Source: Paenibacillus fonticola DSM 21315 (lineage in GTDB: Bacteria > Bacillota > Bacilli > Paenibacillales > Paenibacillaceae). From it: a stretch of DNA of 64,000 bases. Numbering within the stretch: position 1 is the stretch's first letter; each line of letters begins with the position of its first letter. The position numbers were made by a program, and so were the translations under genes. The notes beneath the pieces were generated by a model that was not told the origin of the DNA, did no database searches, and saw nothing but the letters and a program-made list of their open reading frames with translations. Where the stretch lies: positions 130,798-194,797 of the forward strand of contig NZ_KB907247.1 of the NCBI RefSeq assembly GCF_000381905.1. Reading direction: 5' to 3'. Shown in pieces: positions 26,578-35,625 of this stretch.

Positions 26578-27504
26578 ATGAAAAAATGGATAACTGTCTT
26601 GTTAGTTGGTGCTTTAGCCTTTTCTACTTCTCAACTCGCAGAGACTGTAGAGGCTGCTAGTAGTTCTGTTATTACCGTCTTGGTCGATGGACGAAAGGTA
26701 AAATTTCAAGGCGGTGATCCGGTCATGGAGAACAACCGGGTTCAGGTACCGCTTCGCGGAATCGGAGAGTCACTAGGGGCAAAGGTAGACTTTAGCGAAA
26801 AAACCGTAACCTATTTGAAGGGCGAGAAATCGATCATTCTTACAATAGGAAGTAAGGTAGCTACGGTTGATGGTCAAAATGTAACGATGGATACGGCAGC
26901 CAAAGCAGTAAGGGGACGTACCTATGTTCCGTTGCGGTTTGTTAGCGAGAACCTGGGTGAATCAGTGAGCTGGGATCAGGTGGGGAATTGGGTATGGATT
27001 GGGGAGAAGGTGGTACCAACCTTAGAGGAAGTTGGCTTGAAACCAGTGAGTATTGATCCATATTTAAAGTGGTTTAAGGATAAAGAATACCTTCTTAAAC
27101 GTCCACGAGAAGATATAACTTATGAGAAGGTATTGATTTTTAAAGAAGCGGATTTGCCTACGAAATTTTTGCGTGAAATTTACAGTGTTGAGCTGTTTAC
27201 AGAGCCCACATCAAAGGCTGTCTTTCTTAAAGTACGAGCTAAGACTACCTCTACGGCAGGAAACCTGTTTTACCTTACTAACAAAAATGATATTCGCTTT
27301 CGTAATCATGTAGTTGGCAGAACTATTAATAACGGTGACGGAACTAAATATGACTTTTATCCAATATGGTCTCTGTCTGATAAAACGTTAGACGGAATTA
27401 TTGACCAGAAAATTTTGGAATTAAGTGACATTGAGTACATTGGATTTGATGGGGGAAAACAGGATTATATCCCTCTCATGATTAACCCATGGAAAGTAAA
27501 TTAA
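26578..27504 (+). CDS. Secreted stalk-domain (copper amine oxidase N-terminal-like) protein
   Basis: 308 aa with a signal peptide (MKKWITVLLVGALAFSTSQLAETVEA). The copper-amine-oxidase N-terminal-like stalk domain follows at about 30–150, with its repeats VQVPLRGIGESLGA and YVPLRFVSENLGESVSW. These domains are common in secreted Paenibacillus proteins as surface-linked modules and are not oxidases. The C-terminal 150 residues are not recognised. The ribosome binding site is AAAAGGAAGG. Confidence 0.85.
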   Translation: MKKWITVLLVGALAFSTSQLAETVEAASSSVITVLVDGRKVKFQGGDPVMENNRVQVPLRGIGESLGAKVDFSEKTVTYLKGEKSIILTIGSKVATVDGQNVTMDTAAKAVRGRTYVPLRFVSENLGESVSWDQVGNWVWIGEKVVPTLEEVGLKPVSIDPYLKWFKDKEYLLKRPREDITYEKVLIFKEADLPTKFLREIYSVELFTEPTSKAVFLKVRAKTTSTAGNLFYLTNKNDIRFRNHVVGRTINNGDGTKYDFYPIWSLSDKTLDGIIDQKILELSDIEYIGFDGGKQDYIPLMINPWKVN

Positions 27505-27861
27505 ATCCATGGAGAAAAAAATTAAGCGTTTTATATGGCCCTTTCTCTTCGATTGCGAGGCGTGCGGAAGGTGGAAGGACCTCATTGCTTACTTCAATTG
27601 GGATCATGGCTTCGCAATATCACAATCCAAAGGAGCTTGAATTATAATTGTGTGATTTTAGCCGCTCATCTCCGGGGGGAAGCGCCTTAAGTCACTAATT
27701 TATACGAGAGGCTATGCAACGGACGATAGAAGTATTACGGCAAAACGAATCTCGGAATCTTTTGCAGTACAGAGCAATTGGAGTACCTGACTCGTTCGGC
27801 CATGATAGTCTACAGAGAGCGAATTCTTAATTAAATTTGGTATGGGAGGTTTTACACCAAA
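27505..27861. other. Gene-poor stretch
   Basis: About 350 bp without a supportable gene. A 48-codon frame starting near 27535 has no ribosome binding site and no recognisable features. A good AGGAGC-like motif near 27640 leads nowhere. Confidence 0.4.
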
Positions 27862-28287
27862 GTGAACCTAAATAATGAATTAATTAGTCAACATAAGATC
27901 GATGGTTAAATTGTATATGTTATAGCTACAAAGGCTTTTGAACTTCTAATAAAAAATCCTGTAATTGAGGATCAGCCAATAAATGCATTGGACTCTGTTT
28001 GCAATATGATGGATTTCGTGCGAAAGTATGGTTCTTTTTCTCTTGCGTTCTATTCTTTAGGGAATCAGAATAAATGGATGTTTTGTATGTTACTCGACAA
28101 AAATGAGAAAGTAAAAAGAGTACAAATCGAAAGTGTGCATTGTAAAGTATGTGATTGGAAGGGGGTTATTGCAAACCCGACAATTCCAGAATTGTATTAT
28201 GGTTGCCCTGATAGATGGGGAGCACTGAAAGAAGCTCATAAAACACCAATCGTTAATTGTCTTAACTGCAATAGCAAATTACCTTGA
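27862..28287 (+). pseudogene. Small zinc-ribbon-like protein gene interrupted by an in-frame TAA
   Basis: The frame from GTG 27862 (GGGAGG upstream) reads MNLNNELISQHKIDG, then TAA at 27907–27909, then continues uninterrupted as IVYVIATKAFELLIKNPV… to 28287, 141 codons in all. A single C-to-T change (CAA to TAA) explains the break. The C-terminal half has CKVC … CLNC pairs typical of a zinc ribbon. The distal 99-aa part could still be made from TTG 27988, but no ribosome binding site precedes that codon. Function not recognised. Confidence 0.6.
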
Positions 28288-28376
28288 CATTCTATTTGGG
28301 CTAGTAGCTAAGACCTGTTATTATTTTATTTTTATTTGATGGATCGATAATAGGACGATGATGGAGGCATGCTAAC

Positions 28377-28667
28377 TTGAGTTTTCATATTTTTGCTAAA
28401 GAGTTTAAGGAAGAATATTGGCTGAATTTTTATAAAATGAGTCAGATATACTTTAATTCCTTACCTGATCCCATTAAAACAAGTTTGGACAGTTTTGGAA
28501 TTCAAGAAGATATTAAGACAGTTTTAATTTATCGACTAAGGAATAATGCAAAGTCCTGGTTAAATACTGGATTACCTTTGCTAGATGGTATAAAACCGTT
28601 AAATTTATTGGATTCGGTGGAAGGGACTAATGCGTTAAAAGAAATTTTACTTAGAATGCCGGACTAA
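28377..28667 (+). CDS. DUF2384-like (MbcA/ParS/Xre toxin-binding domain) small protein
   Basis: 96 aa, TTG start with GATGGAGG 9 nt upstream. The C-terminal WLNTGLPLLDGIKPLNLLDS … ALKEILLRM closely follows the DUF2384 pattern found at the end of antitoxins that neutralise RES-domain toxins. No RES toxin gene and no DNA-binding helix-turn-helix are visible nearby, so it may be an orphan antitoxin or an immunity relic. Confidence 0.6.
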   Translation: MSFHIFAKEFKEEYWLNFYKMSQIYFNSLPDPIKTSLDSFGIQEDIKTVLIYRLRNNAKSWLNTGLPLLDGIKPLNLLDSVEGTNALKEILLRMPD

Positions 28668-28676
28668 AGTATGTAA

Positions 28677-28702
28677 CCTTGATTGGCTCCGTGCTTTCAA
28701 GA
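28677..28702 (+). repeat. Degenerate copy of the 29357 terminator hairpin
   Basis: CCTTGATTGGCTCCGTGCTT + TCAAGA matches the hairpin at 29357–29383 almost base for base, but has no T-tract. Both sit just after small orphan genes. Confidence 0.6.
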
Positions 28703-28819
28703 TGCCTGCGTAGTTGGTGACGGGGATAAATGGAGCGACTGCGTTAGATAACCAGCATCCAATTACACGAAGGATAAATTGCTTAAGGAGGCGTTAAACT
28801 TAATGGGAGGCGAGGCCCG

Positions 28820-29344
28820 ATGAATACTGGTAGCATCGATATATCGATAAATAATATAACAACGGTGGGGACAGCAGGGAGAGTTATATTCCTTAATAAA
28901 AAGAATACAGTATTTTTTGAGGAACAAGATAAAGTTTTATGGACAATTACAAATGAAGTACTTGAAGGCATTTGTTTTATTGAATATATGCTCGACATAG
29001 AAAATCAATTATTTTACTTCTCGGACAATAATAGTGAGGTTCTCGTTAAAATTTGTACTAGTAATGGTGTATTTGAAACAATCAAGTTAAACAGAACTGA
29101 GAAGGATGATTCGGATTTTTATAGAAGCAGCTTTTTTCCGAATCAAGATGGCTGTTTGTTTGTTTATGAGGGCGGGCTAATACAATTTAATAATGATGGC
29201 ACGATGCAATGGTATAAAGAACATCAATACTATGATTGGTTTTTTACTGGTATAAATAACGGCTATGCTCTTTATGAAAGTGAGCATGATGGTAAATGGG
29301 GATACCAAATAAAAACAGGAGAAAAAAAACAATTCGATTTTTAA
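28820..29344 (+). CDS. Unrecognised 174-aa protein, possibly beta-rich
   Basis: ATG with GGGAGGCGAGG upstream. The sequence is rich in aromatic and Asn/Asp residues with repeated short beta-like segments (VIFLNKKNTVFFEEQDKVLW, GLIQFNNDGTMQWY, YALYESEHDGKWGYQ), suggesting a partial beta-propeller or an immunity-type fold. No catalytic motif, signal peptide or membrane segment was seen. It lies in an AT-rich cluster of small orphan genes and is followed by a terminator. Confidence 0.6.
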   Translation: MNTGSIDISINNITTVGTAGRVIFLNKKNTVFFEEQDKVLWTITNEVLEGICFIEYMLDIENQLFYFSDNNSEVLVKICTSNGVFETIKLNRTEKDDSDFYRSSFFPNQDGCLFVYEGGLIQFNNDGTMQWYKEHQYYDWFFTGINNGYALYESEHDGKWGYQIKTGEKKQFDF

Positions 29345-29356
29345 TTTAAGTTCATG

Positions 29357-29390
29357 CCTTGATTGGCTTCGTGCCTTTCAAGGTTTTTTT
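29357..29390 (+). terminator. Rho-independent terminator of the 174-aa gene
   Basis: CCTTGA / TCAAGG stem with a 15-nt loop and TTTTTTT. Confidence 0.75.
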
Positions 29391-29585
29391 GTATTGAATT
29401 CTTCCGGATTATAATTCAACAAATTTACCTAAAAACAACAAAATACGACAAACTCCTCGTTCGTCAAATGGTATGATTGTCCTATATTTCCTAATACAAG
29501 TGCCTGACGAATTATATTTTTATGGGGCCATAGGAAATATGCATCGTATAACTCATCTATTATGAAGAACAGGAGCGTACATAAC

Positions 29586-30782
29586 ATGAAGAAATGGATG
29601 GTTGGAAGGTTTACTATAGTTTTAGTGACAGCCCTCTTGGTTGGGGTAACGAGTGTTTCTCAGGATAAGGCTGGAGCCAATAATACTGCAACTACGGCTT
29701 CTAAGCAGGAAGCTGCATTGCCAGCGGCTTTGCCAATTGCGAATCAGCCTGTTCAGCGGGGGGAATTCCTTAAGCTGGTTGTTGCCACACTGGAGATGGC
29801 TCTAGAGGAAGCCGCGGGTTCCGGGTATGAGGTTTATGCTAAGGCAGCACGCGATCATCAATTATATGTTGAGACGGACTTTCCAAACTCATCCCAATCG
29901 CTGAGCAAGCCTATTACCCGCAAGGAGGTCGCTAGAGTGATTGTGCGGGCAACGGGAGGGAATACGCAAGAAGACGATAAGTGGATGTATCTGGCTACCA
30001 AATCAGGCTTGCTAACGGGGCTGGGTAAGGGGGAGCTTGGCGAGGACAAGACCATAACTCAGGCCCAAGCTGACAAAATTATGGAACGTATTCGGACGTT
30101 AAATGCAGGAGGGCAGTTAGAAGCTGACAAGTATGCGGTCTCCAGTGCCGAGCTAGCCTGGCATAAGACGAATATATTTACCGTTATGCCAGAAATTTTT
30201 GTCACTAGAGAGGAACATTATAAGGGGAAGACAATAGAGGAGTTGTGGCGTGAGGATTTAATGGTCATTGAAACGAAGAATGGCCTATATAAGGGACAAT
30301 TGGATGCGCTTATCGCTATTGATTTAGAGGATCCCAATGACCCGAATTTAAAGCTGCTTGATCCAATCCAGGAGTTAAAGATTGATTTTCACGGAGCCAG
30401 AATAAATAATGTACCTGTGGACAACTATCCCATTACAGATTGGAAGAAAAGCTACATACTTCTATTCAAGGGAAGAACAATATACAACAAAGATAAAACG
30501 AAATTTGCTACGTATCAGCACGGGCCGTTAACTGCCATTCATGGAATAGAACCGCCTGATATTCAATTGTTTCGACAAAAGAAGGTCTTGAATCAAGCTG
30601 CCAGTCTTTATCGCAAAGAAGCTAACGATGTGGAAGCTTATATTATACCCAAAGAAGGGTGGATTCAGGAGAAAGAAAGACAAATTTATATTACTATTAG
30701 AACACCGGCATTATCTGAATGGGTTGGTGGAATCGAAAATAAATTAATTAGAGTTGACGGCCCTAAATATATTAAGGACTAG
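29586..30782 (+). CDS. Secreted SLH-like domain protein
   Basis: 398 aa from ATG 29586, chosen over ATG 29562 because AGGAG lies 10 nt upstream. A signal peptide (WMVGRFTIVLVTALLVGVTSV) is followed by two weak S-layer-homology-like repeats (PVQRGEFLKLVVATLEMAL …; ITRKEVARVIVRATGG … SGLLTGLGKGELGEDKTITQAQA). The C-terminal 220 residues are unrecognised. A cell-surface role is likely. It sits in the same island as the stalk-domain gene at 26578. Confidence 0.75.
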   Translation: MKKWMVGRFTIVLVTALLVGVTSVSQDKAGANNTATTASKQEAALPAALPIANQPVQRGEFLKLVVATLEMALEEAAGSGYEVYAKAARDHQLYVETDFPNSSQSLSKPITRKEVARVIVRATGGNTQEDDKWMYLATKSGLLTGLGKGELGEDKTITQAQADKIMERIRTLNAGGQLEADKYAVSSAELAWHKTNIFTVMPEIFVTREEHYKGKTIEELWREDLMVIETKNGLYKGQLDALIAIDLEDPNDPNLKLLDPIQELKIDFHGARINNVPVDNYPITDWKKSYILLFKGRTIYNKDKTKFATYQHGPLTAIHGIEPPDIQLFRQKKVLNQAASLYRKEANDVEAYIIPKEGWIQEKERQIYITIRTPALSEWVGGIENKLIRVDGPKYIKD

Positions 30783-30801
30783 GAATACGCGCTTTGATTC
30801 T

Positions 30802-30959
30802 ATGGAGGTAAATTTTAATGAGGGTGCCGGAGCTAATACTAAAATATTAAAATTGAATTTATTAAGGGTAATGAGGTTATTGATACAGTTGAAGTAAATG
30901 ACCGGTATTATCGAGGGAAAATTACATTTTCCGGTGAGGCAAAGAAAGGAAAATGCTGA
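30802..30959 (+). pseudogene. Frameshifted fragment of an unknown secreted-protein gene
   Basis: ATG 30802 opens MEVNFNEGAGANTKILK. A neighbouring frame carries on as KIEFIKGNEVIDTVEVND, then RYYRGKITFSGEAKKGKC and TGA 30957–30959. The two halves join with a one-base shift around 30845. The remnant overlaps the start of the next gene by one base. Confidence 0.45.
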
Positions 30960-31726
30960 TGGACGTGACCGCTTTTTTTCGGGTAGAGGATGCTCCTGAC
31001 TTCGGGTTGTATTCGACTTCCCATCTCGTAGCGATGGGGCTGTTTCTTTTGCTAATTGCGGTGCTATTTGCAGGGAGAAGGCATATTCGTTCCAGCGCTG
31101 CAGCCGCGAATGCGATTCGCTATGGACTGCTTGGTATACTGCTGTTGTCCGAGATTGCCCTGAACTTGTGGTATGTGCTTGAGGGACGGTGGGATATTAA
31201 AGATACTCTCCCGCTGGAGCTTTGCAGTGTGTCATTGCTGTTGTCGATTGTGATGCTGCTGACGAGGAACCAGCTGCTGTACCAGATTTTGTTTTTCGCC
31301 GGGATAGGCGGAGCGCTGCAGGCATGGCTGACGCCGAGTTTGGATTTTGGGTATCCGCATTTTCGTTTTTTTCAATTTTTCATCGCACATGGTGCAATCA
31401 TTCTTGCCTCGCTCTACATGACCTGGATTGAACAATATAGGCCGACATGGAAATCGATTGCCTGGACCATGCTGTTTCTGAATGCACTCGCCTTAGCGGT
31501 CGGTGCGCTGAACTATGCGATTGGCGCGAATTACATGTTCCTGCGAAACAAGCCGGGTACGTCGTCCATATTGGATCTGTTTGGACCGTATCCTTACTAT
31601 TTGTTGGCCGAGGAGATGATTGCACTTACGATGTTTATAGTTATGTATGGGCTGTTCTTCTGGCTTCCTGATCTGAGGAGAGGGGCGGCCAGGCAGCCGG
31701 AGAGCAAAAGGAAGCTTACAAGATAG
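30959..31726 (+). CDS. TIGR02206/YwaF-family integral membrane protein
   Basis: 255 aa with about seven hydrophobic helices. The N-terminal FRVEDAPDFGLYSTSHLVAM and the internal LPLELCSVSLLLSIVML and FFIAHGAIILASLYM segments are typical of this family. ATG 30959 is preferred to 30953 because AAAGGA lies 8 nt before it. Family function is unknown. A 205-bp gap without visible features follows. Confidence 0.85.
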   Translation: MDVTAFFRVEDAPDFGLYSTSHLVAMGLFLLLIAVLFAGRRHIRSSAAAANAIRYGLLGILLLSEIALNLWYVLEGRWDIKDTLPLELCSVSLLLSIVMLLTRNQLLYQILFFAGIGGALQAWLTPSLDFGYPHFRFFQFFIAHGAIILASLYMTWIEQYRPTWKSIAWTMLFLNALALAVGALNYAIGANYMFLRNKPGTSSILDLFGPYPYYLLAEEMIALTMFIVMYGLFFWLPDLRRGAARQPESKRKLTR

Positions 31727-31931
31727 AGCAGCTGTGAAAATATGTTGCTGTAAGCACGGCAGAAGTCTTAGCGCCGGTGTGTTGACACCTTCATAAAAGG
31801 GAAGTTTCAACAAGAACTCTTCTTTAAAGGTACACGGAATCTAAGAAACTGCATTTCAACATAGAGAAATACGCTTAGCTCACTATACAACGTATTAGCA
31901 GCAAATCGACAGCAAAGGAGGAAGCAGAGTT

Positions 31932-32480
31932 ATGGATGAAGCAGGTGAATCTTCGGCGTTAACGGAAATTGCGGATCATTTGGACTACGGGCTGAGCATC
32001 GTGTTCATCGGCTTTAATCCAAGTATTCGTTCCGGGCAGGTCGGTCATCATTATGCGAATCCACGCAACAATTTTTGGCGGATATTACACAGCTCAGGAC
32101 TAACGCCAAGATTGTATCATGCCTCGGAAGACGGGGAACTGCTGAAGCTGGGATATGGCTTCACGAATATCGTGGCGCGCCCGACGAAGGGGGCGGAGGA
32201 TATTACTCGGGAAGAGTATAGGGAGGGCCGCGAAATTTTGCGTGCAAAACTGGAGAAATATCGTCCGAAGGTGGCGTGCTTTGTCGGCAAAGGCGTCTAT
32301 ACGGAATATAGCCGGAAAACGCGGGTAGATTGGGGGTTTCAAGACAGTCCAGTTGTGGAAGGGATTCAAGAATACGTAGCTCCCTCATCCAGCGGTTTGG
32401 TTCGGATGCCGATGACCGAGATCGTGGAGATTTATACGAGGCTAAATAAGTTTCTAACAGGAGCCTTTGCTCCTGAATAA
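31932..32480 (+). CDS. mug: Mismatch-specific uracil/thymine DNA glycosylase (Mug family)
   Basis: Removes uracil or ethenocytosine from mismatches; 182 aa. Hallmarks: IVFIGFNPSIRSGQVGHHYANPRN (family motif I around GFNPS), NFWRILHSSGLTPR and the C-terminal VAPSSSGLVRMP loop that inserts into DNA. GGAGGAAG lies upstream of the ATG. Confidence 0.88.
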   Translation: MDEAGESSALTEIADHLDYGLSIVFIGFNPSIRSGQVGHHYANPRNNFWRILHSSGLTPRLYHASEDGELLKLGYGFTNIVARPTKGAEDITREEYREGREILRAKLEKYRPKVACFVGKGVYTEYSRKTRVDWGFQDSPVVEGIQEYVAPSSSGLVRMPMTEIVEIYTRLNKFLTGAFAPE

Positions 32481-32696
32481 CAATCGCTGGCTTTGACCGG
32501 CTTCAATATACGTTTCAGGACTGTTTGCTTACCCGCTGCTCTTAAAAAAAGTTGAATCACTAATCACCTGTGGAAATTAGATCCAGCCCCTCATTCCTCT
32601 CGACTCTTTCAAGGCGATGTGCTATGATATAACCTTGATAACGTATTAACGAACTAAAGTATTTAAGGCTGTGCGGATGAGACGGGGAGGATCAAC

Positions 32697-33479
32697 ATGA
32701 AGAGAAATAGACTGGTTGTACTTGGATTAATTGTAGCAGTTATGATAGCTGCGTTAGTAGGATGCTCCAGCTCCGGTGGAGCAAAAGATGACGGCAAGCT
32801 CATCATCGGAGTTGACGATAAATTTGCACCGATGGGATTCCGGGATGAGAAGAACGAGCTGGTTGGCTTCGATATTGATTTTGCGAAGGCTGTTGGCGAA
32901 GAAATGGGCATGGAAGTGACTTTTCAGCCGATTGAGTGGAAAACAAAAGAATCGGAGCTAAACAGCGGACGGATTGATCTGATTTGGAACGGTTATACGA
33001 TTACTGAGGAACGCAAAGAGATGGTTCTGTTCACAAAGCCTTATTTGGAAAACAGCCAGATGATCATTACATTGGCCGATTCTGACATCCAGAGTATAGC
33101 TGATTTGGCTGGTAAAAATGTAGGTTTGCAATCGATGTCCTCAGCGGAAATTGCGCTTGAAGCTAACCCGGTTCATGCTGAGGTGAAGAGTATTTCGGAG
33201 TTTACCGATAATGTGCTCGCGTTAACTGACTTGAAAATAAAGCGGCTGGATGCCGTTATTATTGATGAAGTCGTTGCTAGATATTATATGTCTAAAGAAG
33301 AGGGAACATTTAGACTGGTAGAAGAGTCTCTGGCACCGGAAGAGTATGGAATCGGCGTTAAAAAAGGCAATGAAGCTTTGCTGGAAAAACTCCAAAAAGC
33401 TATAGATACTCTTAACGATAATGGAAAAGCAGCCGAAATCTCCAAGAAATGGTTCGACGAAGATAAGGTACTAAAGTAG
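32697..33479 (+). CDS. Polar amino acid ABC transporter substrate-binding lipoprotein
   Basis: 260 aa, lipobox VGCSSS. The type II binding fold of the SBP_bac_3 family begins LIIGVDDKFAPMGFRDEKNEL and has RIDLIWNGYTITEERKE. The next two genes encode its permease and ATPase. Relatives carry glutamine, arginine, cystine or similar amino acids. Confidence 0.92.
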   Translation: MKRNRLVVLGLIVAVMIAALVGCSSSGGAKDDGKLIIGVDDKFAPMGFRDEKNELVGFDIDFAKAVGEEMGMEVTFQPIEWKTKESELNSGRIDLIWNGYTITEERKEMVLFTKPYLENSQMIITLADSDIQSIADLAGKNVGLQSMSSAEIALEANPVHAEVKSISEFTDNVLALTDLKIKRLDAVIIDEVVARYYMSKEEGTFRLVEESLAPEEYGIGVKKGNEALLEKLQKAIDTLNDNGKAAEISKKWFDEDKVLK

Positions 33480-33506
33480 AAGCGAAGAAAAGTTAATATA
33501 CTATAG

Positions 33507-33540
33507 CCGGATCGTTTATCATATCATCCGGTTTTTGTTT
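33507..33540 (+). terminator. Attenuating terminator between binding protein and permease
   Basis: CCGGAT / ATCCGG stem with a 13-nt loop and TTTTTGTTTTT. Partial read-through would give more binding protein than permease. Confidence 0.65.
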
Positions 33541-33558
33541 TTGGGGAGAAGAAATAAT

Positions 33559-34218
33559 ATGAGTCTAAGTAAACTATGGGACACAACGCTACTCATGCTT
33601 CAGGGTTCTGGAATGACAATTATATTGTTTTTTATTGCAATTACTGTATCGATCCCGTTAGGCTTTTTATTTACATTAATGTTGAAAAGCCGTGTTAAAC
33701 CGGTTAAATGGCTGGCTGAGGGATATATTTATATTTTTCGCGGGACTCCGCTGCTGCTGCAATTAGTGTTTTTTTGCTTTGGTCTGCCGATGCTGCCAAT
33801 CATTGGTGAATATCTTGTAATGGACAGATTTGCAGCCGCTTGCCTTGCTTTTATTTTGAACTATGCGGCCTATTTCGCGGAAATATTCCGCGGAGGCATG
33901 CTGGCGATTGATAAGGGTCAGTATGAAGCTGCGCAGGTGCTGGGACTTAGCCGGTGGCAGACTTTAACGCGAATTATTATGCCGCAAATGTTCCGTGTAG
34001 CCCTCCCTGCAGTGTCAAATGAATCGATTACGTTAATTAAAGATACGGCCCTGCTTCATGCGGTATCTGTATCGGAATTGCTCCATGTTGCATACACGGT
34101 AGTAAATCGAGATTTTACGACTGTGCCCTTAATCATTGCGGGAGTTATTTATCTCTTAATGACTTTATTGCTTACTCTGCTGTTCAAAGCGCTTGAGCGA
34201 AAGTTCAAATTCGAATAA
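33559..34218 (+). CDS. Polar amino acid ABC transporter permease
   Basis: 219 aa, HisM/GlnP type with five helices and the coupling loop [24 protein letters not shown] 33559 is preceded by GGGGAGAAG; an upstream TTG would add eight residues without a better site. Confidence 0.92.
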   Translation: MSLSKLWDTTLLMLQGSGMTIILFFIAITVSIPLGFLFTLMLKSRVKPVKWLAEGYIYIFRGTPLLLQLVFFCFGLPMLPIIGEYLVMDRFAAACLAFILNYAAYFAEIFRGGMLAIDKGQYEAAQVLGLSRWQTLTRIIMPQMFRVALPAVSNESITLIKDTALLHAVSVSELLHVAYTVVNRDFTTVPLIIAGVIYLLMTLLLTLLFKALERKFKFE

Positions 34219-34232
34219 AGGACTGTCTGGCT

Positions 34233-34979
34233 ATGGCAATCATTGAAGTTAACAATTTGAAAAAAGTATTTGGTCAGCTTGAAGTGTTGAAAAGCATCTC
34301 CTTCAATGTTAACCCGAGCGAAGTAGTAGCTGTAATAGGCCCTTCAGGCTCAGGGAAATCGACGATGCTGCGCAGCCTCGTTCATCTGGAAGAGGCGAAC
34401 GGCGGCAGCATCAAAATTGGGGACGGGTACCTCGTTAAGGATGGCGTTTTCTCTAGTGGTCAGCAAATTAAAGCGATCACAGCCCGCATGGGAATGGTGT
34501 TTCAGCATTTCAATCTGTTTCCGCATCTGACGGTGAAGGATAACTTGGAGCTGTCCCCTAAGCTGGTTAAAAAAATGTCTGCCGCCGAAGTATCCCGGAT
34601 GAGCTTGGAGCTGCTTGATAAGGTTGGCCTGGCCGATAAAGCAAACGTTTATCCATCCAGTTTGTCCGGGGGGCAGAAACAGCGGGTAGCGATTGCTCGC
34701 GCCTTGATGATGAATCCGGAAATCCTGCTATTTGACGAGCCCACCTCTGCCCTCGATCCTGAATTGACGGGGGAAGTGCTGCAGGTAATGAAGCGCTTGG
34801 CCGAAGAGCAGATGACGATGATCGTCGTGACGCATGAAATGGGCTTTGCCCGGGAGGTGGCCGACCGAGTGCTGTTTATGGCGGACGGCGAAATTATCGA
34901 GTCCGGCACACCCGAGCAATTGTTCGGGAACCCGCGGCATGAGCGGACTCGTGCGTTCCTGACCCGGGTATTGGCTTAA
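34233..34979 (+). CDS. Polar amino acid ABC transporter ATPase
   Basis: 248 aa. Walker [12 protein letters not shown], signature [17 protein letters not shown], Walker [15 protein letters not shown]-loop [10 protein letters not shown]. It has the GlnQ/HisP layout and lies 14 bp after the permease gene. Confidence 0.95.
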   Translation: MAIIEVNNLKKVFGQLEVLKSISFNVNPSEVVAVIGPSGSGKSTMLRSLVHLEEANGGSIKIGDGYLVKDGVFSSGQQIKAITARMGMVFQHFNLFPHLTVKDNLELSPKLVKKMSAAEVSRMSLELLDKVGLADKANVYPSSLSGGQKQRVAIARALMMNPEILLFDEPTSALDPELTGEVLQVMKRLAEEQMTMIVVTHEMGFAREVADRVLFMADGEIIESGTPEQLFGNPRHERTRAFLTRVLA

Positions 34980-35011
34980 CTTAGAGACGAATACCTCCCA
35001 TATCTATATTA

Positions 35012-35060
35012 CAGGGCTGTTCCTAAGTCATGGTTGCATGACCCGGGAGCAGCCCTGTTT
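35012..35060 (+). terminator. Terminator of the amino acid transporter operon
   Basis: CAGGGCTG…CAGCCCTG, with an inner perfect hairpin GTCATG-GTTG-CATGAC, then TTT. Confidence 0.7.
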
Positions 35061-35139
35061 ATATCCGTACAGCAAGCTTATGATCATTTTGACTTATTAC
35101 TGCAAAGATATTGGTAAAGGCACTAAAGGCACTTCATAT

Positions 35140-35222
35140 TAATATCCACACTAAGATGCTTACACTAAGAGCATACACTAGAATCCATTTACTAAGATGC
35201 GTACACTAAGAGCATGCACCAG
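35140..35222 (-). repeat. Degenerate CTTAGTGTAC short repeats beside repeat copy B
   Basis: Read on the minus strand the motif GCTCTTAGTGTA(C/A)GCATCTTAGT recurs about three times. This is the same kind of short repeat that follows copy A at 21726, and it lies on the same side of the element. Confidence 0.6.
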
Positions 35223-35242
35223 GAGGATGCATTTATTAAGCT

Positions 35243-35436
35243 GCGTAGACTAAATGGAGTTCATGTATCTAATTATGCTTTAAACGAATATTTCAACAAA
35301 TAGATGGATTTTAGGCACCTAAAATCAAGAATCCAGGCCATGATTGAGAATTTCCTTCTACTAACGACATGAAATCCACCTAAATCTACATTCTCTTCTT
35401 TATCGCAGAAAATAACTACTATAAATCCATCTATAT
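35243..35436 (-). repeat. ~193-bp intergenic repeat element, copy B (inverted relative to copy A)
   Basis: Read on the minus strand it aligns with 21530–21722 over its whole length. It shows a perfect palindrome GATTTTAGG-TG-CCTAAAATC, and its ends TAGATGGATTT / AAAATCCATCTA are inverted to each other. It occupies the 646-bp gene-free gap between the amino acid transporter and the response regulator; the rest of that gap (35437–35625) shows no other feature. Confidence 0.8.
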
Positions 35437-35625
35437 AAGTTGATCCTAATCACTGTTGACTGTTGCTCTTAGATTTTTCGGATGATAAATTTTCCCCCTA
35501 TGTTTCATTACTTCCCCCAAAAATTGATGTAAAAAATATAAGTAAATCCTAGAAGAAGCGGGTTTGCTGTAGGGCTATGGATCTCGATCTGAATCTGGAT
35601 CCATTATTGAACGTACTGGCTCACC

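Noticed and set aside
27535-27681. Short + strand frame in the gene-poor stretch after the stalk-domain gene
   Set aside because: 48 codons, no ribosome binding site, basic leucine-rich sequence without similarity to anything recognised.
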